From Clostridia bacterium (GTDB lineage Bacteria; Bacillota; Clostridia; Oscillospirales; CAG-272): a stretch of DNA of 5,405 bases. The notes under the pieces are model-generated. The model ran no database searches. It was given only the letters and a program-made list of their open reading frames with translations, and was not told the origin of the DNA. Every line of letters begins with the position of its first letter. Position 1 is the stretch's first letter. This document shows positions 1-4,258 of the stretch, one piece after another. Where the stretch lies: NCBI GenBank assembly GCA_017624795.1, contig JAGAMJ010000042.1:1-5405 (forward strand). Direction: 5' to 3'. Position numbers and translations under genes: made by a program.

Positions 1-146
1 AGTTTTGTTTGTGCTTTTGCCTTTTTCAAAAGAACTTCAACATATTTCAGCAATTTTTCGACTTGATTTGAACAACACAAAATGCCCAAAGTATTGATAT
101 TAGAAAAGGCAACGCCGATTTTCAGCGTCGCACCCCTTCGTTTCAT
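1..146 (-). other. Open reading frame at left edge, probably repeat remnant
   Basis: On the minus strand an ATG at 146 opens a frame with no stop before the window edge (48 codons plus two bases). The peptide begins MKRRGATLKIGVAF and later has a Lys/Leu-rich stretch. There is no Shine-Dalgarno sequence before the ATG, and the upstream bases belong to the hairpin at 155-196. I recognise no domain. The peptide resembles the spurious translations often seen from repeated intergenic DNA in clostridial genomes, but that is recollection, not a search. It could be the start of a real gene that continues outside the window; I think that is the less likely reading. Confidence 0.2.
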
Positions 147-154
147 CTGTAAAC

Positions 155-196
155 GCAGCGTAAGCGAGCCGTGTTTCTACGCCTCGCTTACGTTGT
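155..196 (-). terminator. Long imperfect hairpin after the small-protein operon
   Basis: CGTAAGCGAG (159-168) pairs perfectly with CTCGCTTACG (183-192). The stem continues outward with four weaker pairs, two of them G-U. After one mismatch it continues inward with CGTG against TACG (the last pair G-U), around a TTTC loop. It starts 9 bases beyond the stop codon of the 84-residue gene, as a terminator would. Against this, the bases after the stem on the minus strand (GTTTACAG) form a poor T-run, so it may instead be an mRNA 3'-end stabiliser or a structural part of a repeat. Confidence 0.45.
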
Positions 197-205
197 TAAT
201 TTTCA

Positions 206-460
206 TTATTTCTTCTTTGCCGCATCAATGCGTGCATCGGCTGCCGCTTTGCGCTCGTTCGCCGCCGCAATCTGAGCATCGCGATCTTCCTGCATTTTTG
301 CCTGTCTTTGAGAGGGCGACATCTTTGCTTCCTCCCAATTTGCTTTTGCCTCTGCCTTCGCTGCGGCAAAGTTTGCCTTGTCGACCTCGTGCTGTGCCTT
401 GGTGCTTTCCTTCATGTCACCGAATGCCTTCTTGAAAAATGCCTTGATTCCCATAATCAT
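206..460 (-). CDS. Small charged Ala/Lys-rich helical protein, unknown function
   Basis: This encodes 84 residues of no family I recognise. Residues 3-17 (MGIKAFFKKAFGDMK) could form an amphipathic helix, with Phe/Ile on one face and Lys on the other, of the kind that lies on a membrane surface. Residues 18-84 are almost entirely Ala, Lys, Glu, Asp, Gln and Arg, predicting one long soluble helix or coiled coil that ends in KKK. There is no Cys, signal peptide or transmembrane segment. A ribosome site AAAGGAG lies 4 bases before the chosen ATG; a second in-frame ATG two codons later (at 454) would give 10-base spacing and is an equally possible start. The gene begins 14 bases after the stop of the two-helix membrane protein gene, so the two are almost certainly cotranscribed and perhaps translationally coupled. 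By inference the product may attach to the membrane or to its operon partner. Confidence 0.75.
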   Translation of the reverse strand: MIMGIKAFFKKAFGDMKESTKAQHEVDKANFAAAKAEAKANWEEAKMSPSQRQAKMQEDRDAQIAAANERKAAADARIDAAKKK

Positions 461-474
461 TTATCTCCTTTTTA

Positions 475-840
475 TTATTGATCCATGATCTTGTCGCTGA
501 GCGTGAGGATCTCAGCGCCGTACTTCTTCTTGCGTAAATTCAAAATTTTCTTATATATCGGATAGGTGAGAAGCGCCATACCAAGCCCGAGGGCACCGAT
601 TGCGATTCCGGGAACAAGTGCGGCGGTAATGCCGATTGCTGCACCGATATCGGTCATCACAAGGCTCATACCCGTGCCCATAACTACTGCGCCAATGCTT
701 CCGAATACATAAGCAAAGACATTGGCGGGACGCTTGACCTTGGCATCAAGCTCACGGAGCGCGTCAAGCTCGGTGGACTCTTTTTCCACATACTGTGTGC
801 GGATCTTTTGTGCCATAAACTGCTGATCGTTTTTGTTCAT
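475..840 (-). CDS. Small membrane protein with two transmembrane helices
   Basis: This encodes 121 residues. A polar N-terminal part (1-38, with ELDALRELDAKVKRP) is followed by two hydrophobic spans at about 40-62 and 68-95. These are rich in Gly, Ala and Met and separated by a short turn containing TDIGAA. The C-terminal tail is strongly basic (IYKKILNLRKKKYG) and then helical. The positive tail and short loop suggest a hairpin with both ends in the cytoplasm. I recall similar clostridial proteins of this size; some database entries may carry enzyme names such as dihydropteridine reductase, which nothing here supports, since no nucleotide-binding motif or catalytic pattern is visible. The start is well supported: GGGAGGT lies 8 bases before the ATG. 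It is the first gene of a two-gene unit with the charged 84-residue protein. No convincing promoter was found upstream; a lone TAAAAT at about 877-882 (minus strand) is the best candidate -10. Confidence 0.8.
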   Translation of the reverse strand: MNKNDQQFMAQKIRTQYVEKESTELDALRELDAKVKRPANVFAYVFGSIGAVVMGTGMSLVMTDIGAAIGITAALVPGIAIGALGLGMALLTYPIYKKILNLRKKKYGAEILTLSDKIMDQ

Positions 841-1170
841 TATGAATTACCTCCCTGTGTCTTTTTTGATCTTGTGACTGTATTTTACGATACCGATTTT
901 TGCGTTTTGCTTCTGATTTGTTTGTGAAATGTTATAAAACGAGTTTTTACAGCATCGGTGCAAAAATTCTGACCACCGAGCGAATAAAACGAGGAAAAAG
1001 CCCTGCTTTGGCATTTCAGAATTTAGCTGTTTTGACCTTGTATTTCCGTTTCACAGTCCACCTCCAAGACACAACTCCCAATTTTACGCCTTCATTATAT
1101 CAAGGGCTTTTTTGAAAGATTTGAATTTTGTTTGTATTTTGTTAAAGTAAAAATTTGCAAATGTGAAAAA
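841..1170. other. Gene-free stretch, possible dispersed repeat
   Basis: No convincing gene lies here. The plus strand has a 71-codon open frame (900-1115) without a ribosome site or recognisable domain. The minus strand reads a peptide like GVKLGVVSWRWTVKRKYK, interrupted by stops and lacking a start. Such broken but protein-like translations are typical of repeated intergenic elements in clostridial genomes, so about 880-1110 may be one copy of such an element. The end nearest 841 must hold the leader and promoter of the membrane-protein operon. The repeat reading is inference only. Confidence 0.3.
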
Positions 1171-1212
1171 AAGAAAGATACGAGAACATCGAAATGTTCT
1201 CGTATCTTTTTT
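1171..1212 (-). terminator. Strong bidirectional rho-independent terminator
   Basis: A perfect stem of at least 14 bp, AGATACGAGAACAT (1176-1189) against ATGTTCTCGTATCT (1194-1207), closes a CGAA loop. Two further A-T pairs on each side make it 16 bp. T-runs follow on both strands: TTTTTT at 1207-1212 on the plus strand, and CTTTCTTTTTTT on the minus strand. It lies about 70 bases beyond the stop of the AraC-type gene, whose transcript it should end. The symmetry also shields that gene from plus-strand read-through. Confidence 0.92.
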
Positions 1213-1282
1213 CGCCTTCGCATGCTCGTTAATTCTCGGATCAAGAATGAGCAGCAGATGCCACGGAGCTTTTTATCGTGCT

Positions 1283-2092
1283 TCATACTGTGCTGGGCTT
1301 GCGCACTTCGCGTGGCGTTTGGTTTGTGAATTTCTTGAATGTGCGCGCAAAATAGTTGGAGTCGTTGAAACCGCAAAGAAAGGCGATCTCGGTGACGGGC
1401 AGATCGGTGGCGCGCAGCAGCTCGGTCGCTTTTTGCACGCGGATACGGTTTTGATATTCCTTAAAGCTCTCACCCGTGAAGCTTTTGAAAATATTGCAGA
1501 AATAGTATTTATTGAAGTTTGAAATTTTGGAAAGGTCTTCCAGCGAAATACTCGCTTGATAGTTGTCGTGTATGTATTTGACGGCTTTATTGAGTCCCAC
1601 GATCCGCTGGGAATAGCTGTTCCAGGCGCGTTTGTCAAAGCTCTCGTAAACGTAATACCGACACAGGTGCGCAAGGATCAGATACGCGTAGCCCTGCAAG
1701 GCAGAGCTTGTAAAATCGTCCTGATTTTTGTGCTCGCAGATCATTTTTTCGGCGAGGTCCGAAAGATATGCGTCTTTTACCACGCGCTTCAAAATGATGC
1801 TTTGCATTTCAAAAAAGGTGGGGGGAAGCAGCATATAAAAGCGCTTGCCGCTGTCGCCAAGTCCCTCGTGCAGCTCGTTGCTGTTGATGATCAGGAAGCT
1901 GTTTTTGGAAACGGTGACTGTTTCGTTTTCACACCTGACCACAAATTCGCCCTCTATCACGTAATGAAGCTCCAAATGCTCGTGCCAATGCAGGTAAAAG
2001 GGATCGTTCTTTTCGGTTACGTGAAAGTTGATGGGGCAGCCGTTTTGCGGCACGTTTTCATAAAAAGGGGAGCGATCTTTGCTTTGATCCAA
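1283..2092 (-). CDS. AraC-family transcriptional regulator
   Basis: This is a DNA-binding regulator of the AraC/XylS family, probably sensing a sugar or related small molecule. In 269-residue numbering, an N-terminal cupin-type sensor domain spans about 22-95, with HWHEHLELHYVIEG near 35-48 and the later NSFLIINSNELHEG. A helical linker follows. The C-terminal double helix-turn-helix domain spans about 168-265: first HTH ISLEDLSKISNFNKYYFCNIFKSF, second LPVTEIAFLCGFNDSNYFARTFKK, ending TPREVRKP as is usual. Length is normal for the family. I chose the TTG at 2092 because GAGGTGAT, complementary to the 16S rRNA tail, lies 4 bases before it (8 bases from GAGG). The ATG at 2098 and GTG at 2101 overlap that ribosome site and are badly spaced, though they would add only 2-3 residues. 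It is divergent from the Gfo/Idh/MocA oxidoreductase gene, the obvious target; autoregulation is also likely. The ligand is unknown. Confidence 0.93.
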   Translation of the reverse strand: MDQSKDRSPFYENVPQNGCPINFHVTEKNDPFYLHWHEHLELHYVIEGEFVVRCENETVTVSKNSFLIINSNELHEGLGDSGKRFYMLLPPTFFEMQSIILKRVVKDAYLSDLAEKMICEHKNQDDFTSSALQGYAYLILAHLCRYYVYESFDKRAWNSYSQRIVGLNKAVKYIHDNYQASISLEDLSKISNFNKYYFCNIFKSFTGESFKEYQNRIRVQKATELLRATDLPVTEIAFLCGFNDSNYFARTFKKFTNQTPREVRKPSTV

Positions 2093-2096
2093 ATCC

Positions 2097-2104
2097 ATCA
2101 CCTC
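2097..2104 (-). promoter_or_regulatory. Ribosome binding site deciding the AraC-type start
   Basis: The minus strand reads GAGGTGAT, eight bases complementary to the ATCACCTC stretch near the 3' end of 16S rRNA. It overlaps the possible GTG (2101) and ATG (2098) starts but stands at proper distance from the TTG at 2092, favouring that start. Confidence 0.6.
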
Positions 2105-2135
2105 AATTTTGTGCTAATTTTAGACAATATCATTA

Positions 2136-2164
2136 TGGCGGATATCTCAAAATCATTATATAAT
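2136..2164 (+). promoter_or_regulatory. Likely activator-dependent promoter of the oxidoreductase
   Basis: TATAAT at 2159-2164 is a consensus -10, but the bases 17 upstream (TGGCGG, 2136-2141) do not resemble a -35. A good -10 with a missing -35 is common where an AraC-type activator recruits polymerase. The repeated octamer ATCATTAT (2129-2136 and 2152-2159, 23 bases apart) is a possible activator half-site pair. Transcription would start near 2171. Confidence 0.5.
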
Positions 2165-2183
2165 AATATCATCGAAAAATCAA
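2155..2183 (-). promoter_or_regulatory. Promoter of the AraC-type regulator gene
   Basis: On the minus strand TTGATT (2183-2178) and TATAAT (2160-2155) are separated by 17 bases, a good sigma-A promoter with a consensus -10. Predicted transcription start is near 2148, giving a leader of about 55 bases. Its -10 overlaps the -10 proposed for the divergent oxidoreductase gene. Confidence 0.7.
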
Positions 2184-2203
2184 TACGTAAAGGAGCGTTC
2201 ACG

Positions 2204-3478
2204 ATGGAAAAATTAAAGGTTGTACTGATCGGAGCGGGCGGCAGAGGCAAGACCTACACCGGCTTTATGAAGGATAGCGACAAGTTCAAGGTCGTCGGTG
2301 TTGCCGATCCCATTCAGCAGAGAAGGGAATTTGTGCGCGATCTGCACGGTATTCCCGATGAAAACTGCTTTGACACGTGGGAAACGCTGCTTGCGCGTCC
2401 GAAATTTGCTGACATAGCGATCATCTCCACCAGCGATTCGCTGCACTACGCCCCCGCGATGCGAGCGATCGAGCTTGGCTACAATCTTTTGCTGGAAAAG
2501 CCCGTCGCACCCACGCCCGAGCAGTGTGCCGATATCGCCAACGCCGCCAAGGCAAAGGGTGTCAAGATCCTTGTTTGTCATGTGCTGCGCTATACCTCCT
2601 ATTGGGGCAAGATGAAGAAAATGATCGACGAGGGCTGTATCGGGCAGGTCATGTCGGTCCATCACGATGAGTGCGTGGGCAACCTTCACCAGAGCCACAG
2701 CTACGTGCGCGGCAATTGGGGCAATACCGCAAAAAGCTCTAATATGCTGCTGGCAAAATCCTGCCACGACATCGACCTGATCCAATGGCTGGTCGGCAGC
2801 AAATGTACCTATGCACAGTCCTTTGGCTCGCTTTCTTATTTCAAGCGCGAGAACGCGCCCGCCGACGCGCCCGAATACTGTCACGAGGGCTGCCCGCACG
2901 AGGCAGAGTGCTACTATGCCGCGCAAAAGCTCTACGGCATCAACGCCCGCGGCTGGTATCGCACCCACGCGTTCCAGCAGCAAAATATGACTGCCGAGCA
3001 GGTGGAAGAAAAGCTGCGTACCACGCAATACGGCAAATGCGTGTTCAAATGCGACAACGACGTGGTGGACCATCAGGTCGTCAATATGGAATTTGAAAAC
3101 GGTGCGGTGGCGTCCTTCAATATGAGCGGCTTCAACAAGGGCGGCAGACATATCAGGATCATGGGCACAGACGGCGAGATCTATGGCGCGCACGGCGACA
3201 ACGTCTTTTACTATTACAGCTTCAAGACAAAAGAAACGCAGGAGATCCGCCCCTCGGCTGAGGATATGGGCGAATCCATCACAAGCGGTCACGGCGGCGG
3301 TGACGGCGGGATCGTCAACGCGCTTTACAAGTATATTGCGGAAGGGATCGTTGACAGCACGCTCAGCGAGATCGGCATTTCGGTTGAAAACCATCTGATC
3401 GTCTTTGCGGCAGAGCAGGCACGCCTGCAAAAAACCGTCGTAGACGTGCGGGAATACACGAAAAAATACTTAAAATAA
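2204..3478 (+). CDS. Gfo/Idh/MocA-family NAD(P)-dependent oxidoreductase
   Basis: This is a probable cytoplasmic dehydrogenase or reductase acting on a sugar, sugar acid or cyclitol with NAD(P); the substrate cannot be read from the sequence. It has 424 residues. The N-terminal Rossmann domain (about 4-125) has the dinucleotide-binding loop GAGGRG (10-15), an acidic residue after the second strand (VADP, 33-36) and the family signature EKP (98-100), whose Lys is the expected catalytic residue. The C-terminal alpha/beta domain holds LLAKSCHDIDLIQWL (182-196), with the His-Asp pair expected at the active site. Two Cys clusters, C226/C230/C236 and C279/C283, fit one branch of the family and could bind a metal. 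The start is set by AAAGGAG 8 bases before the ATG; the frame stays open far upstream only by reading antisense through the AraC-type gene. It is divergent from that regulator and followed at once by a terminator, so it is transcribed alone. Confidence 0.93.
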   Translation: MEKLKVVLIGAGGRGKTYTGFMKDSDKFKVVGVADPIQQRREFVRDLHGIPDENCFDTWETLLARPKFADIAIISTSDSLHYAPAMRAIELGYNLLLEKPVAPTPEQCADIANAAKAKGVKILVCHVLRYTSYWGKMKKMIDEGCIGQVMSVHHDECVGNLHQSHSYVRGNWGNTAKSSNMLLAKSCHDIDLIQWLVGSKCTYAQSFGSLSYFKRENAPADAPEYCHEGCPHEAECYYAAQKLYGINARGWYRTHAFQQQNMTAEQVEEKLRTTQYGKCVFKCDNDVVDHQVVNMEFENGAVASFNMSGFNKGGRHIRIMGTDGEIYGAHGDNVFYYYSFKTKETQEIRPSAEDMGESITSGHGGGDGGIVNALYKYIAEGIVDSTLSEIGISVENHLIVFAAEQARLQKTVVDVREYTKKYLK

Positions 3479-3484
3479 AGGAAT

Positions 3485-3521
3485 GCCGCCAACACGGGGA
3501 AGCCGTGTTGGCGGCGCTTTT
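3485..3521 (+). terminator. Rho-independent terminator between convergent genes
   Basis: A perfect 13-bp stem, GCCGCCAACACGG (3485-3497) against CCGTGTTGGCGGC (3503-3515), closes a 5-base loop and is followed by GCTTTTGTT. It begins 6 bases after the oxidoreductase stop. The MarR-type gene converges from the other side, its stop 18 bases away. On the minus strand the stem is followed by ATTCCTTTATTTT, so it probably serves both genes. Confidence 0.92.
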
Positions 3522-3533
3522 GTTATAAGGAAT

Positions 3534-3992
3534 TCACACGCTATCGGGAATACCGCCGTCGCAAATGCCTTGCAGATTGGCGTTGATCAGTTCAAGCGCG
3601 GCGTAAAAGAGCTTGCGATGCCCGTCGGAAAGCCCCTCGCCCGCTTTGAGGACGGCGACCGTTGCCCGTTTTGCGACAAAGGCGGCGGCATCGCGTCCCT
3701 TTTCGGTCAGCGTCAGCGCCGCGCGGTAAGGGTGTGCCCCCTCGCCGATTTTTTGCACCAAGCCGCGTTCCTCCATTTCGGCGATCACGCGCGAAACGGC
3801 TGCCTTGTCCTTGTCACAGACCTCGCAGAGCTTTGCGGCGGTCATACCCTCGGGGCGGTGGTTCATCGCAAGCAGGTATTGCGCGAAAGCCCCCTTGAAG
3901 CCGTATTTTTCCATTTCCTCGCGTTCGAGCTTTTGAATTTGTCTGTAAATGCCCGAAATAAGCCCCGAAAACTGCTCATAGCGATCGACCAT
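3534..3992 (-). CDS. MarR-family transcriptional regulator
   Basis: This encodes a 152-residue winged helix-turn-helix repressor of the MarR family, a dimer that typically leaves DNA on binding a small ligand or on oxidation. The N-terminal helices (about 3-45) and C-terminal helices (about 100-145) form the dimer interface. The DNA-binding part is about 49-96: TAAKLCEVCDKDKAAVSRVIAEMEERGLV as helix-turn-helix, then the wing GEGAHPYRAALTLTEKG with its Arg and the usual LTxxG ending. Cys56 and Cys59 near the recognition helix are a possible redox handle, though this is only inference. The start ATG at 3992 has AGGGGG 9 bases upstream; the frame is open to 4136, but that extension lies upstream of the predicted transcription start and has no domain. 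The gene is alone in its transcript, has an operator-like palindrome at its promoter and is divergent from rny. No transporter or efflux gene, the common MarR target, is next to it here. Confidence 0.93.
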   Translation of the reverse strand: MVDRYEQFSGLISGIYRQIQKLEREEMEKYGFKGAFAQYLLAMNHRPEGMTAAKLCEVCDKDKAAVSRVIAEMEERGLVQKIGEGAHPYRAALTLTEKGRDAAAFVAKRATVAVLKAGEGLSDGHRKLFYAALELINANLQGICDGGIPDSV

Positions 3993-4017
3993 AGCAAAAA
4001 GCCCCCTTTTTTTGTCG

Positions 4018-4031
4018 GTTGACAAGTCAAC
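4018..4031. promoter_or_regulatory. Operator-like palindrome at the MarR-type gene start
   Basis: GTTGAC-AA-GTCAAC is a perfect 6-2-6 inverted repeat. It covers about +1 to +14 of the predicted minus-strand transcript and ends 26 bases before the start codon. MarR-family dimers commonly bind short palindromes of this kind, and the site would block the start of transcription, so it is probably the regulator's own operator. Confidence 0.75.
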
Positions 4032-4037
4032 GCGTTC

Positions 4038-4066
4038 ATTATACCGCACCCGCCCCGAATTGTCAA
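4038..4066 (-). promoter_or_regulatory. Consensus sigma-A promoter of the MarR-type gene
   Basis: On the minus strand TTGACA (4066-4061) and TATAAT (4043-4038) are both perfect hexamers with the ideal 17-base spacer. Predicted start is near 4031, the first base of the palindrome at 4018-4031, giving a leader of about 39 bases. Confidence 0.9.
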
Positions 4067-4146
4067 TATTTTCGCGGGGCAAACGGGCTTTCGGCGAGGG
4101 CAAAATCAAAAAACACCTTGTAAAATTCTCGCACAAACCGCCCGCA

Positions 4147-4175
4147 ACACCTTGACATTAGTATTAAAAAGGTGT
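4147..4175. promoter_or_regulatory. Inverted repeat spanning the rny promoter
   Basis: ACACCTT (4147-4153) and AAGGTGT (4169-4175) form a perfect 7-base inverted repeat 15 bases apart. It overlaps the -35 on one side and the first base of the -10 on the other. The same arm occurs again, within AACACCTTG, at 4112-4120, 34 bases upstream. This could be a repressor site, but could also be chance; no factor is identified. Confidence 0.35.
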
Positions 4176-4180
4176 ATAAT
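4152..4180 (+). promoter_or_regulatory. Consensus sigma-A promoter of rny
   Basis: TTGACA (4152-4157) and TATAAT (4175-4180) are perfect hexamers with a 17-base spacer. Predicted start is near 4187, leaving a leader of about 72 bases before the rny start codon. Confidence 0.9.
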
Positions 4181-4186
4181 ATTATG

Positions 4187-4226
4187 ATGTATACAAGGCG
4201 GTGAAGAATATCTCTTTTGTATATAT
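4187..4226 (+). promoter_or_regulatory. Possible 5'-end hairpin in the rny leader
   Basis: TATACAA (4190-4196) pairs with TTGTATA (4217-4223). Adding flanking A-T and G-U pairs gives about 12 bp (4187-4198 with 4215-4226), loop 16 bases. It would start at the predicted first base of the mRNA. It is A-U-rich, so stability is modest. It does not cover the ribosome site AAGGAGG at 4244-4250. Confidence 0.35.
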
Positions 4227-4258
4227 AAGAAAATCAATTTGAAAAGGAGGAAAGAACA

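Noticed and set aside
82..435. 117-codon plus-strand frame
   Set aside because: It reads through the hairpin at 155-196 and antisense to the 84-residue gene, and has no ribosome site or domain.
2121..2149. TAGACA as a -35 for the oxidoreductase promoter
   Set aside because: With normal spacing it leads only to TATCTC or ATCTCA, poor -10 elements; the consensus TATAAT at 2159-2164 is too far from it (32 bases).
1556..2203. 216-codon N-terminal extension of the oxidoreductase frame
   Set aside because: It reads antisense through the AraC-type gene and across the promoter region. The ATG at 2204 has an ideal ribosome site and starts exactly at the Rossmann domain.
2213..3430. 405-codon open frame on the minus strand opposite the oxidoreductase gene
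   Set aside because: It is a shadow of a well-recognised family gene caused by GC-rich codon bias; the translation has no domain and the frame has no supported start.
3483..4022. 179-codon plus-strand frame
   Set aside because: It begins inside the terminator stem and runs antisense to the MarR-type gene, with no family resemblance.
4052..4080. GCCCCG / CGGGGC inverted repeat around the -35 of the MarR-type gene
   Set aside because: Short GC-only arms 17 bases apart are easily produced by chance in GC-rich DNA, and the tighter palindrome at 4018-4031 explains regulation better.
3993..4136. 48-residue N-terminal extension of the MarR-type protein
   Set aside because: Most of it lies upstream of the predicted transcription start, covering the consensus promoter, and it encodes no domain; the ATG at 3992 fits the family length.
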